From: Bacillus chungangensis
GTDB lineage: Bacteria; Bacillota; Bacilli; Bacillales; Bacillaceae_C
NCBI RefSeq assembly: GCF_030812995.1
Contig: NZ_JAUSTT010000032.1
Span: 1-49,169 of the forward strand
Direction of reading: 5' to 3'
DNA: 49,169 bases
The position numbers and the translations under genes were made by a program. Shown here in pieces: positions 7,933-16,415 of this stretch. The stretch's first letter is position 1. Every line of letters begins with the position of its first letter. The notes under the pieces are model-generated. The model was not told the origin of the DNA. It did not search any database and worked only from the letters and a program-made list of their open reading frames with translations.

Positions 7933-8580
7933 ATGAAAATCGGCATCATTGGTGCAAGCGGCAAAGCTGGGAAGCTTATTATGGAGGAAGCGATTAATAG
8001 AGGCAATGAAGTGACTGCAATTGTTAGAAACGCTTCTAAAGTGAAAGATCAGCATACGGCCATTATCGAAAAAGACATCTTTGATTTATCTTCGAATGAT
8101 TTAAAGGATTTTGATGTTGTTGTGAATGCATTTGGTGCTTTACCAGGACAAGAGCATCTTCATGTGGAAGCTGGAAATGTGTTGATTAATGCACTTAAAG
8201 ATGCTCCAAATACAAGATTAATCGTGGTAGGCGGTGCAGGAAGCTTATTTGTTGATGAAGGGAAAACAGTTCGATTGATGGAGACACCTGAGTTTCCGAA
8301 AGAATATTTGCCGACAGCTGTGAACCAAGCGGAGAATTTAACCATTTTACAACAAACTGATTCTCTTAACTGGACTTTTATTAGTCCTTCTGCCTTTTTT
8401 GATCCAGAAGGAATGCGAACAGGCTCTTATCAAAAAGGGAAAGATCATCTACTTGTAAATGCTCAAGGAGAAAGTTATGTCAGTTATAGAGACTACGCAA
8501 TTGCAGTCTTAGATGAAATTGAACATCCACAGCATGTGAAGGAACGATTTACTGTTGTATCTGAGAAAGCAGCACAATAA
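7933..8580 (+). CDS. NmrA-like NAD(P)-binding reductase (YwnB-like)
   Basis: A 215-residue atypical short-chain dehydrogenase with an N-terminal Rossmann motif GIIGASGKAGKLI (residues 4-16), an adenine-pocket acidic and basic pattern after VTAIVRN, and the VVGGAGSL strand. The catalytic YxxxK tetrad of classical SDRs is absent, as in the NmrA/YwnB clade. It follows the nitroreductase by 24 bp with RBS GCAGGAGATGAG and is the last gene of the operon before a terminator. Probably an NAD(P)H-dependent quinone reductase or a redox sensor. Confidence 0.8.
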   Translation: MKIGIIGASGKAGKLIMEEAINRGNEVTAIVRNASKVKDQHTAIIEKDIFDLSSNDLKDFDVVVNAFGALPGQEHLHVEAGNVLINALKDAPNTRLIVVGGAGSLFVDEGKTVRLMETPEFPKEYLPTAVNQAENLTILQQTDSLNWTFISPSAFFDPEGMRTGSYQKGKDHLLVNAQGESYVSYRDYAIAVLDEIEHPQHVKERFTVVSEKAAQ

Positions 8581-8612
8581 AAGCAGCATCTATAGGAAAT
8601 AATATTTTACAT

Positions 8613-8646
8613 AAAAAGCTGTTTGACAGGTGTCGAACAGCTTTTT
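8613..8646 (+). terminator. Terminator of catDE-like operon
   Basis: Stem AAAAAGCTGTT / AACAGCTTTTT with a 12-nt loop; usable in either direction, so it also serves the minus-strand PhzF unit. Confidence 0.9.
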
Positions 8647-8684
8647 ATCATAACTGGGAAAGTTTTTATAGGACATAGTCTAAT

Positions 8685-8813
8685 CTACATATTTGTCCCT
8701 TGATGCCATACGAATGCTTTTCGTTCAATCTCCAGCACTAAATGCTCTTTTCCTTTTATGTATGCTTCAATGTCGTAAGGAAAACGTTGGGGTAATGCCT
8801 CTTCGGTTCTCAT
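8685..8813 (-). CDS. Small ORF translationally coupled to PhzF gene
   Basis: A 42-residue ORF, starting MRTEEALPQRFPYDIEAYIK. Its ATG overlaps the TGA of the upstream phzF-like gene (ATGA), a common translational-coupling arrangement. It is stop-free and rich in charged residues, so probably a real soluble peptide or the remnant of a longer protein. No family recognised. Confidence 0.5.
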   Translation of the reverse strand: MRTEEALPQRFPYDIEAYIKGKEHLVLEIERKAFVWHQGTNM

Positions 8814-9694
8814 AAAGATAGAGAGAATTGAGTTACAAATACTGCACTTCCTGTCATTTTCACATCAAATTTGTTAGGAACATTTTTTGTAACACTTATT
8901 TTTACCCGGCCGTCTTTACCCATTTCCTGTCCTTGCTCAATAAGAAGCGTAAGCGTATGTTTAAAATTTTTTTTAATAAATTTAGCATAATACGCTCCCA
9001 TTACACCTGAAGCAGTACCGGTTACAGGGTCTTCAATCGTTCCAGAGTAGGGAGAAGAAAAATGGCGTGCATGCATCTGGGCTTCTGGGTCATATGTTTC
9101 TAAACAAAATGGGTGAATTGAAGCTTTTGGAATTTCTTTTAATATAGAAGGGAATACCTGATTGTTCGGCTTCATTTTTTTAAAGGAAGCAAGCTTTTTA
9201 ATGGGAATTAATAAAGTCCAGATTCCTGTACTCCCATAAATGATCGGAAAATGTTCATCCAACTCGCTTACATGAAGGCCTATCGATTCGGCTATATCCT
9301 CTCGAGATCCGTTAAAGGTTTGGAATTCTGGGCTTGCTTGCGTCAAGGTAATGTCGTGTTGATCATTGATTTGAACGGGTAAAATCCCTGCTTTCGTTTC
9401 AACTGTCAACTCTTTTTTATCGGGCAGCAAGCCTTTTGTTTTTAATGCAAAAATGGTTGCGACCGTTGCGTGTCCGCATAGATTCATTTCGTGTCCTGGC
9501 GTAAAGTAGCGAATCCTTAAATCAGCAGCCGTTGATTTAATAGGAAAGGACGTTTCATTAAAACCGACATCAAAAGCAATTTTTTGCATTTCATCATCGG
9601 TTAGTGTTTCCCCATTTAGCACAATTCCTGCATGATTTCCAAAATAAGGTTGATTAGTAAAGGCATCATAATGATAAATAGTAACTGTTTTCAA
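8810..9694 (-). CDS. PhzF family isomerase/epimerase-like protein
   Basis: A 294-residue PhzF-fold protein. Start taken as TTG 9694 because GGGGAAGGGTG lies just upstream and the family begins at the following KTVTIYHYDAFTNQP; longer in-frame codons upstream have no RBS. The catalytic-type glutamate lies in DVGFNETSFPI. The glycine-rich segments PGHEMNLCGHATVAT and IEDPVTGTASGVMGAYYA are diagnostic. Family members isomerise or epimerise small metabolites; the substrate here is unknown. Confidence 0.85.
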   Translation of the reverse strand: MKTVTIYHYDAFTNQPYFGNHAGIVLNGETLTDDEMQKIAFDVGFNETSFPIKSTAADLRIRYFTPGHEMNLCGHATVATIFALKTKGLLPDKKELTVETKAGILPVQINDQHDITLTQASPEFQTFNGSREDIAESIGLHVSELDEHFPIIYGSTGIWTLLIPIKKLASFKKMKPNNQVFPSILKEIPKASIHPFCLETYDPEAQMHARHFSSPYSGTIEDPVTGTASGVMGAYYAKFIKKNFKHTLTLLIEQGQEMGKDGRVKISVTKNVPNKFDVKMTGSAVFVTQFSLSL

Positions 9695-9821
9695 TTGCTT
9701 GCACCCTTCCCCTAATGATAATGTCCATATTTTAACATCCATTGAAAAGGAAGACAATTTCAAAATTAGCTTTAGCCAAGCATTTTCGAATAGGCAGGAT
9801 AGGAGAATATGCTTTTTTCAT

Positions 9822-11285
9822 TCATTCTTTATCATGATTAATCGCTTGCTTTACTAATGAAGATAGACGAGCAATCCCTTTTTCTAAGTCGGTTAACGAA
9901 GCATATGCATATGAAATGCGCAGCGATTGTGTAGCCTGTGGATCATACAAATGTCCTGGATGAATTAAAATACGCTCTTTCAACGCAGTCTCAAACAACT
10001 GGCGCATAGATAGAGGAGAAGTTATATGTACCCAAATATAAAAACCTCCTTTCGGCACAGTCCATGTTGCAAATGGTGAAAAGTACGCTTGAAGAGCTTG
10101 CAGTGCTGTATCACGTCGAATTCTAAGCTGTTCCCTTACAAAGTGAATATGTTGATCGTATAGTCCACTGACTAGCCATTCGGCGACAGCCCACTGTGAT
10201 AAAGAACTAGCGCCGTAATCAGTTTGCATCTTAATATCAGCTAACCGATTGATGACAGGTTCTGGTCCTACCACCCAACCGATCCGCAGTCCAGGACTCA
10301 ATGTTTTCGACATGCTGCCTAAATAAAGTACCAGCCCGCTTCGATCACGGCTTTTTAACGGAAGAGGAGGGGGCTCATCGATCCAAAGCTCTCGATATAC
10401 ATCATCCTCCATTAATGGCAGCCCCTCTTTCTCACAGACTTCCAATAATGCTGTACGCCTAGCTTCTGTCATAGAAGTGCCAGTTGGATTGTGAAAGCAA
10501 GGAATTGTATAGAGCATCGCTGCTTTACTTTGTGCTTTATATTTCGCAATGAAAGATGCTTGCAGACCATCTTCATCCATCGGGATGCCAAAGAGCTTCA
10601 TTCCAGCTGATTGGAATAATCGCAATGAATAAAGATACGATGGTCTTTCTAGCAAAATGGTGGAACTTCTTTGCAATAAACCGATGGAAATAAGCTGAAA
10701 AGCTTGCAGCGCTCCCGAAACAATCAAAATAGAAGAAGGAGCTGCGTCGATATTCCATTTTTTTAGATAATGAGCAATTTGTTTACGTAAAAAAAGATTG
10801 CCTTTCGGTTCTTCATATCCTAATGATGTCATTCGATTGGGAAGACGCTGAAAAATATCTTGCATCGCCGCAGTTGGCAATAGTGTTGGAGAAAGCTCCC
10901 CTGTTCCAAGTCGAATGACATCAGGCGAAAACTCCGCCTCATTAATCTCTTGAATGGTTGGCAAATTCGGATGAAACACCCCAGCCTTTACATAAGAGTG
11001 CCAATCTGGGGGCGGATTTGCTGCCATCACATTCCATGTATGGTTGATTACTTTTGTTCCGCCTCCACTGTTGCCGGCAATGAGTCCTTGTGCAGTTAAT
11101 TCATCTAATGCTGTCACAACAGTACTTCTATTTACATCAAACATCGCCGCCAATCTTCTCTGGGGAGGGAGCTTTGTTCCAACTGGCCAATCGCCATTAA
11201 TAATTTTTGTTTGCAAATAATCTTTAATTTGTTCATATAAAGGAGCCATTGCGGAAGGATTAGGCTTCCATTCTGAATGCTTCAT
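9822..11285 (-). CDS. MocR-type GntR regulator with aminotransferase-like domain
   Basis: A 487-residue MocR/PdxR-family protein. Residues 1-80 are a GntR winged helix (PLYEQIKDYLQTKI, KLPPQRRLAAMFDVNRSTVVTALDEL). Residues about 110-480 are a fold-type I aminotransferase domain with the PLP lysine in SMSKTLSPGLRIGW, and YTIPCFHNPTG and LMEDDVYREL for the cofactor pocket. Such proteins sense PLP adducts of amines or amino acids. It is divergent from a LysE-type exporter with paired direct repeats between, so the likely job is amino-acid-responsive control of that exporter. Confidence 0.88.
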   Translation of the reverse strand: MKHSEWKPNPSAMAPLYEQIKDYLQTKIINGDWPVGTKLPPQRRLAAMFDVNRSTVVTALDELTAQGLIAGNSGGGTKVINHTWNVMAANPPPDWHSYVKAGVFHPNLPTIQEINEAEFSPDVIRLGTGELSPTLLPTAAMQDIFQRLPNRMTSLGYEEPKGNLFLRKQIAHYLKKWNIDAAPSSILIVSGALQAFQLISIGLLQRSSTILLERPSYLYSLRLFQSAGMKLFGIPMDEDGLQASFIAKYKAQSKAAMLYTIPCFHNPTGTSMTEARRTALLEVCEKEGLPLMEDDVYRELWIDEPPPLPLKSRDRSGLVLYLGSMSKTLSPGLRIGWVVGPEPVINRLADIKMQTDYGASSLSQWAVAEWLVSGLYDQHIHFVREQLRIRRDTALQALQAYFSPFATWTVPKGGFYIWVHITSPLSMRQLFETALKERILIHPGHLYDPQATQSLRISYAYASLTDLEKGIARLSSLVKQAINHDKE

Positions 11286-11323
11286 GAAAAAGACCTCTAT
11301 TTCTTTTAATTGTTCTATTTTAG

Positions 11324-11359
11324 CATTTGGTTGGATTGTATTCCATCCATTTGGCTGGA
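11324..11359 (+). promoter_or_regulatory. Direct-repeat operator of MocR regulator
   Basis: CATTTGGTTGGA (11324-11335) is repeated as CATTTGGCTGGA (11348-11359), start-to-start spacing 24 bp. Paired direct repeats are the usual target of dimeric MocR proteins. The second copy abuts a candidate -35 for the exporter gene. Confidence 0.6.
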
Positions 11360-11386
11360 GACAATTTATTTTTTTCAGCTTACAAT
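11358..11386 (+). promoter_or_regulatory. Candidate promoter of lysE-like gene
   Basis: GAGACA (11358-11363), 17-bp spacer, TACAAT (11381-11386). The weak -35 touches the second MocR-type repeat, consistent with activator dependence. Confidence 0.5.
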
Positions 11387-11417
11387 AAAGCCATTATTAA
11401 CGTTAAGGAGGTTCATA

Positions 11418-12041
11418 GTGCTAGAACCAATTTTACATGGAATCATTCTTGCTTTTGGATTAATTATCCCTTTAGGTGTACAAAATGTATTTGTTTTCAA
11501 TCAAGGAGCAACACAGCCATCGCTAATGCGAGCGATGCCAGTCGTGTTAACAGCAGCGATATGTGACACGTTTTTAATCGTTTTGGCAGTGCTTGGCGTT
11601 TCGCTTATTCTTTTAGCCTTTACATGGATCAAGCTTTTGCTCTTTGGCATTGGTTTTTTCTTTCTTTTATACATGGGCTGGTCCATTTGGAAAAGTGAAG
11701 CTGTTGCAATCGATCAAGCTTCAGAACAGCAATTTTCAAGAAAAAAGCAAATCGTCTTTGCTCTTTCTGTTTCGCTGTTAAATCCTCATGCTATTCTCGA
11801 TACAATCGGTGTCATTGGTACGAATTCATTAAGCTACACTGGAGATGAGAGATGGGCGTTTACGATTACAACGATTATCGTTTCATGGCTATGGTTTATC
11901 GGGTTGGCTATAGCAGGAAGCATGATTCGCCAATTTAAGCTATCCGCTCAATGGATGAATAGAATCAATAAGGTCTCTGCCATCATTATTTGGATTGTAG
12001 CTTTCTATATGATCTGGAAATTATTGTTTGAACTTATTTAA
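11418..12041 (+). CDS. LysE/ArgO family amino-acid exporter
   Basis: A 207-residue membrane protein with about six hydrophobic helices. Start set at GTG 11418, six bases after a perfect AAGGAGG; the upstream in-frame extension has no RBS and runs through the promoter. The family signature is FGLIIPLGVQNVFVFNQG at the N-terminus and SLLNPHAILDTIGVIG mid-protein. Members export basic or other amino acids using proton motive force. The substrate cannot be read from the sequence, but the neighbouring MocR regulator supports an amino acid. Confidence 0.87.
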   Translation: MLEPILHGIILAFGLIIPLGVQNVFVFNQGATQPSLMRAMPVVLTAAICDTFLIVLAVLGVSLILLAFTWIKLLLFGIGFFFLLYMGWSIWKSEAVAIDQASEQQFSRKKQIVFALSVSLLNPHAILDTIGVIGTNSLSYTGDERWAFTITTIIVSWLWFIGLAIAGSMIRQFKLSAQWMNRINKVSAIIIWIVAFYMIWKLLFELI

Positions 12042-12061
12042 ATACAAAACTACTGATTTTG

Positions 12062-12100
12062 GATTGTCATTGTTTATTCATGCAAATGACAATCTTTTTT
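12062..12100 (+). terminator. Terminator of lysE-like gene
   Basis: Stem GATTGTCATT / AATGACAATC followed by six T, 20 bases after the stop codon. Confidence 0.9.
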
Positions 12101-12273
12101 CATTTTTTAGAAGTCGATTCTCCATTCTTCAACTGATTTTTTATGCAAAAATATGTATTATACAGTTTCTTCACATAAAAGAATTTTCCCGTACTAATCC
12201 TGCACTAAAAGGATTTTTTATTCTTTTTAATCTTCTGGAAATTATTTTTATAAAAAAATATCGTAAGAAATGG

Positions 12274-12328
12274 TTGTATTTATTGGCGATTTCATTATAA
12301 TGATACGTATGCATAAAAATACGTTATC
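12274..12328 (+). promoter_or_regulatory. Promoter and dyad upstream of yfcC-like gene
   Basis: TTGTAT (12274-12279), 16-bp spacer, TATAAT (12296-12301). It is immediately followed by an imperfect dyad GATACGTAT / ATACGTTATC (12302-12328) at the start site, a likely repressor operator. The remaining AT-rich sequence between 12101 and 12273 shows nothing recognisable. Confidence 0.6.
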
Positions 12329-12372
12329 GTGCTTAATATTACATCTAAGTTTACATCAAGGAGCTAACTAGA

Positions 12373-13782
12373 ATGAAGCATTCCATTTCAGAACAACAAG
12401 TACAAGAAAAAAAGGCTGGCGGTATTAATGCCTTTGTCCTTATATTTTGCGTTATTGTCATAGCTACGATCTTAACCTATATTGTCCCCGCTGGACAATA
12501 TGAACGAGTAGAAGTTGATGGCAGATCGATTATTAATCCAGAATCATTTTCTTTCACAGAATCATCTCCTGTTGGTTTCTTTCAAATGTTCTCAAACATT
12601 CATTTAGGGATGCAGGAAGGAACAGGTATTATCTTTTTTATTTTGATTATCGGGGGAGCATTCGGGATTTTAAAAGCAACAGGGGCGCTTGATGCCTTTG
12701 TCCATTTTATGTCTATTAAACTAGCTAAAAAAGAGATGATCTTAATTCCAGTGTTGATGTTTTTCTTTGCTGCTGGCGGAACATTAATGGGAATGTCAGA
12801 AGAAACGATCGTCTATATCGCTATTGTTGCACCACTTGCTGTGGCTCTTGGTTTTGATGCGATCGTTGGCTTTGCGATCGTTTCACTCGGTGCGACAATT
12901 GGGTTCACAACAGCCGTGATGAACCCTTTCAATATCGGAGTTGCCCAAGGAATTGCTGAATTGCCGACTTTCTCCGGCATGGGGCTGAGACTGGTAATGT
13001 TTGCTATCTTTTATATCATTGGCGTTATCTATGTCTATCGTTATGCCAAAAAAATAAAAGCCGATCCGAGTCGTCGTTTTTTAGGAAATTATGCAACAAT
13101 AAATGAAAAAGAACTGTCAAAGCAAATGAAGCTGGAAACGCGCCATAAATGGGTCCTCATTATTTTCTTATTCAATTTTATTACACTGATTATCGGTGTG
13201 ATTAAATTTGATTGGTACATTACGGAGATTGCTGGTTTGTTTATGTTATTTGGCATTATAATAGGTATTGTTGGCCGGTTATCTGCAAATAGCATTGCAG
13301 ATAACTTTATAGATGGTGCAAGAGAAATCATGGGTGGTGCTTTAATCATTGGTTTTGCACAAACGATTCTAGTCATTTTTCAACACGCAAATCTGATGGA
13401 TTCAATTTTATACTATGCATCATCACTTCTAAATGTATTGCCTCCATCCTTAAATGCAATCGGCATGTTTATTGTACAACTAGGACTTAATTTTTTAGTC
13501 CCTTCTGGAAGTGGCCAAGCTGCACTAACAATGCCAATTATGGCTCCGTTAGCAGACTTAGTAGGAGTAACAAGGCAAACTGCTGTCCTTGCGTTTCAAT
13601 TAGGGGATGGAATTACAAACTCGATTTTTCCAACAGCAGGTCCTTTAATGGCTGGCCTTGCCGTTGCAGGGATACCATTTACAAAATGGGTTAAATGGAT
13701 TTGGCCATTTATCCTTATTCAAATCTTAGTTGGAGCTGTATTTTTATTGATTGCGCAAGCGATTCAGTATGGACCTTTCTAA
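12373..13782 (+). CDS. yfcC: YfcC family permease
   Basis: A 469-residue polytopic protein with 11-13 hydrophobic segments of the YfcC/DcuC-like group. Features are an early ILTYIVPAGQY, conserved GMSEETIVYIAI and SLGATIGFTTAVMNPFNIG in the first half, and NFLVPSGSGQAALTMPIMAPL with QLGDGITNSIFPTAGPLM in the second. These repeated GG/NP loops are typical of the two inverted repeats. RBS CAAGGAGC precedes ATG 12373. The following M20 amidohydrolase suggests uptake of an N-acyl amino acid, peptide or related amino compound. Confidence 0.85.
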   Translation: MKHSISEQQVQEKKAGGINAFVLIFCVIVIATILTYIVPAGQYERVEVDGRSIINPESFSFTESSPVGFFQMFSNIHLGMQEGTGIIFFILIIGGAFGILKATGALDAFVHFMSIKLAKKEMILIPVLMFFFAAGGTLMGMSEETIVYIAIVAPLAVALGFDAIVGFAIVSLGATIGFTTAVMNPFNIGVAQGIAELPTFSGMGLRLVMFAIFYIIGVIYVYRYAKKIKADPSRRFLGNYATINEKELSKQMKLETRHKWVLIIFLFNFITLIIGVIKFDWYITEIAGLFMLFGIIIGIVGRLSANSIADNFIDGAREIMGGALIIGFAQTILVIFQHANLMDSILYYASSLLNVLPPSLNAIGMFIVQLGLNFLVPSGSGQAALTMPIMAPLADLVGVTRQTAVLAFQLGDGITNSIFPTAGPLMAGLAVAGIPFTKWVKWIWPFILIQILVGAVFLLIAQAIQYGPF

Positions 13783-13882
13783 GATTTCTTGTGACATTGT
13801 TTAGCAATCTTTACTTTGAAGCTGCTGCATGTCAGCATATATTTGTAGAAATGTAGAAGCAGCCATCATTTGCACGTATAAT

Positions 13883-13917
13883 AAAAGCAGCATTCTTTTT
13901 TAGATTGCTGCTTTTTT
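13883..13917 (+). terminator. Terminator between yfcC and amidohydrolase
   Basis: Stem AAAAGCAGCA / TGCTGCTTTTTT. It separates the transporter from the hydrolase, so readthrough or a second promoter is needed for the downstream gene. Confidence 0.85.
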
Positions 13918-13947
13918 GAGGCTACATATATGAAAGGAGAGAAATAA

Positions 13948-15114
13948 ATGATAGAGACATCTTATGTAAACGACCTATTAGCAGCATTGGCTGTAAAACA
14001 TAGAAGACATTTTCACCAACACCCAGAATTATCTGGGCAAGAATATAATACTGCCACTTATATTCGCGAAGAGTTAGAAAAACTTGATATTGAAATAAAG
14101 ACAGACTTCTCTGCTCCGAATGTAATTGGGTTTTTAAAAGGTACGAAAGGCGAGAAGACGATTGCCTTGCGTGCAGATATGGATGCCCTTGCGATTCCAG
14201 AGGAAGGGAACAAAGTGTATACATCATTGATTTCTGGCATCTCGCATGCTTGCGGGCATGATGGTCATATGGCTGTCTTGTTAGCAGTGGCAAAATGGCT
14301 GAGTGAAAATCGCCATCTTCTTCAGCATCACGTATTGTTCATTTTCCAAAGCTCTGAAGAAATGTCTCCAAGCGGCGCCGATCAATTAGTAAAAGAAGGC
14401 GTACTGAATGAGGTAGATGAAATTTATGGGATTCATTTATGGCAAGACCTTCCACTAGGAAAACTTGGCTTCACCCCTGGTGCTGCAATGGCTTCCTGCG
14501 ACGATTTTGAAATTAAAATTGAAGGGATTGGCGGACATGGCGGCCAGCCGCATCTTGCTGTTGATCCAATTTATATCGCTACCCATTTAATTCAAGCTTT
14601 TCAATCCATTATAAGTCGTTCCTTAAATCCGATGGAAGCGGGGGTTATTTCTTTTGGAAGCATTCAATCCGGCTCATCATCATATAATGTCATTCCTGCT
14701 TCAGTTACGATAAAAGGCACCGTGCGAGCGATGTCTTATCACGCCGTTGATCTCATGAGAACACGGATGGAGGAGCTGACAACGTCCATTTGCGAGAGCT
14801 TCCAAGCGAAAGGAACGTTTACATTTATTACTGGAACACCGCCGTTAGTGAACGATCCTGAAGCATGTCATGATGTAGAAAAAGTGATTCAACATGCGTA
14901 TGGAAATGAAGTCATACAGAAAGTAGAACCAATCATGGGAGCCGAAGATTTCTCCTACTATTTAAAAGCAAAAAAAGGCGCGTTTATCTTTGTTGGGATG
15001 CAAAGTGATAAAAGCCAATATCCACATCATCATCCGAAATTCGACATCGATGAAAACGCACTGCCAATTGCAATTGACCTTATGATCCGACTAGCGTTAG
15101 GCGTGGAAGAATAG
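13948..15114 (+). CDS. M20D amidohydrolase (N-acyl-amino-acid hydrolase type)
   Basis: A 388-residue M20D peptidase. HACGHDGHMA supplies the bridging Cys and His ligands, FQSSEEMSPSGA the general-base Glu pair, GIHLWQDLP a His, and QYPHHHPKFDID the C-terminal His. The GGHGGQPH lid/dimerisation domain is intact, as in AmaA, IAA-amino-acid hydrolase-like and N-acetyl-diaminopimelate relatives. RBS AAAGGAGAG before ATG 13948. Context with YfcC suggests import followed by deacylation; the specific substrate is unknown. Confidence 0.88.
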   Translation: MIETSYVNDLLAALAVKHRRHFHQHPELSGQEYNTATYIREELEKLDIEIKTDFSAPNVIGFLKGTKGEKTIALRADMDALAIPEEGNKVYTSLISGISHACGHDGHMAVLLAVAKWLSENRHLLQHHVLFIFQSSEEMSPSGADQLVKEGVLNEVDEIYGIHLWQDLPLGKLGFTPGAAMASCDDFEIKIEGIGGHGGQPHLAVDPIYIATHLIQAFQSIISRSLNPMEAGVISFGSIQSGSSSYNVIPASVTIKGTVRAMSYHAVDLMRTRMEELTTSICESFQAKGTFTFITGTPPLVNDPEACHDVEKVIQHAYGNEVIQKVEPIMGAEDFSYYLKAKKGAFIFVGMQSDKSQYPHHHPKFDIDENALPIAIDLMIRLALGVEE

Positions 15115-15150
15115 AGAAAGATGTTACAGATTAGATTGACGATGTTTAAT

Positions 15151-15194
15151 AAAAACAGGGGAGCATATCAGGGCATTTTTCTCCACCTGTTTTT
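15151..15194 (+). terminator. Terminator of amidohydrolase gene
   Basis: Stem AAAAACAGG / CCTGTTTTT with a long internal segment, 37 bases after the stop. Confidence 0.7.
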
Positions 15195-15201
15195 AATTTT
15201 G

Positions 15202-15226
15202 TAGCTGGCGGATGCCAGCTATTTTT
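15202..15226 (+). terminator. Second tandem terminator
   Basis: Perfect stem TAGCTGGC / GCCAGCTA with a 4-nt loop and a T5 tail, directly after the previous terminator. Confidence 0.85.
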
Positions 15227-15485
15227 AATAGATTGTAAAAGAATGGTTAGATTACGATGGGACGATAAACAGCTTTATTTGGCTGATATCTTGCCTAATC
15301 ACTTCCATTTATAACTATTCGAATTAACTGAATCCTATTAACCGGACAGCTCCTTTAGAGATGGAAGGAAAGGCTAATAGTGTGATGAGAAGAGAGATAG
15401 AATGGTGTTTAATCGATCAGTGAGGTCTACTTGCCAAAGTGTAGTAATGCCAACTTTTGTAAAGGATTTTTGTCTATGATAGCGT
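15227..15485. other. Gene-free stretch
   Basis: No ORF, strong hairpin or repeat that I can support. Confidence 0.5.
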
Positions 15486-15672
15486 TTATTGTTCCATTTC
15501 AATTTCTTCATGCGTAAGCCATCCTGTTGTACCTTTTTCCTTTATAAAACCTAACTGAATTTAATGATAATACGTGTGAGATGACAAGAACCAAAAGTGA
15601 AACATTCGCTAACATTCCTGTATCTACGACGACTTCATATTTTTTGTCATCATAACCTTTACACCTCTTTTA
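15486..15672 (-). pseudogene. Decayed small gene, minus strand
   Basis: Two adjacent minus-strand frames join into plausible protein. One reads YDDKKYEVVVDTGMLANVSL and a hydrophobic VLVISHVLSL. After a +1 shift at about 15537 it becomes EKGTTGWLTHEEIEMEQ ending at TAA. No start codon is in frame. It looks like a short membrane or regulatory protein gene broken by frameshift; family unknown. Confidence 0.35.
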
Positions 15673-15869
15673 TTTATTACTAATCATGAAAATAGATGAA
15701 ACACCCAAAATGTAAATTTTTTACTTGTAATCGTTATTATTTAATTATAAAATCTTATAAAGAGGAATAGGGACTCTCTAAGGAGAGGATCTATATAATT
15801 ATAAATTTTAATTTTTTCAGTATGATAAGTGTCACTATTAAAGTAGATTGGAAATTAATACTTTTATCT

Positions 15870-16230
15870 CTAGCTATCATCTTACCACGATTCAATATTT
15901 AATCTTTTTTCATTTAGATTAAATTAATTGGTTTATCTTTAGCTAATTTCTGTATTACAAGTTTTTTCATTGCAATTAAAAATAATAGTCCCAATGCCTC
16001 CGGCTGGTAATTTTCATGCCAGTCGAGGCAAAAGGATATAAATTATATATAAAGATAAAAAGATTTTTAATATAGTCCATTCTATAAGGCCATCTTGGAT
16101 TCATTCCAAGGGTCTTTTTTTTGCAATATCTAACTCTAGTCTTATTATACTTAACATTGGGCTTTATTCATTGCTAATTAAAAAATTGTATTCCCAAGGC
16201 TCTTGCACCAATGAAAAAGGATATAAATAA
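15870..16230. repeat. Diverged tandem repeat with strong hairpin
   Basis: Two diverged copies about 190 bp apart (about 15931-16060 and 16123-16235). Each has a TTTTCATTGCAATTAAA-like arm, then TCCCAATGCC or TCCCAAGGCT, and then AAAGGATATAAAT with TATAT. The first copy contains a near-perfect 12-bp hairpin TGCCTC-c-GGCTGG / CCAGTCGAGGCA (15992-16028); it is lost in the second. A third, weaker arm starts near 15870. Non-coding on both strands. Confidence 0.5.
16080..16124 (+). terminator. Terminator-like hairpin in gene-free region
   Basis: Stem AAGGCC-(AT)-CTTGG / CCAAG-GGTCTT with a 7-nt loop and a T8 tract. There is no annotated gene upstream, so it may end an unannotated small RNA that includes the 15992-16028 hairpin. 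Confidence 0.6.
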
Positions 16231-16415
16231 TATATTAAGAACAATGATCTTTCCATTTTAAAATCAGTTTGGCGTTCTTAAAATTGAAAATCGCTTGACA
16301 GGACTTCTTTTCTAAAGGGAAAATAAGGCTGATTCATCTAGAAATGCCAATTTTGAAACTCTTGAACATATAAAGATATTTTTAAAAATTAAAATAAAAA
16401 AGGAGAGTGTCGAAG

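Noticed and set aside
12028-12300. 90-codon plus-strand ORF after the lysE-like gene
   Set aside because: It runs through a strong terminator, has no RBS, and its composition is that of AT-rich intergenic DNA.
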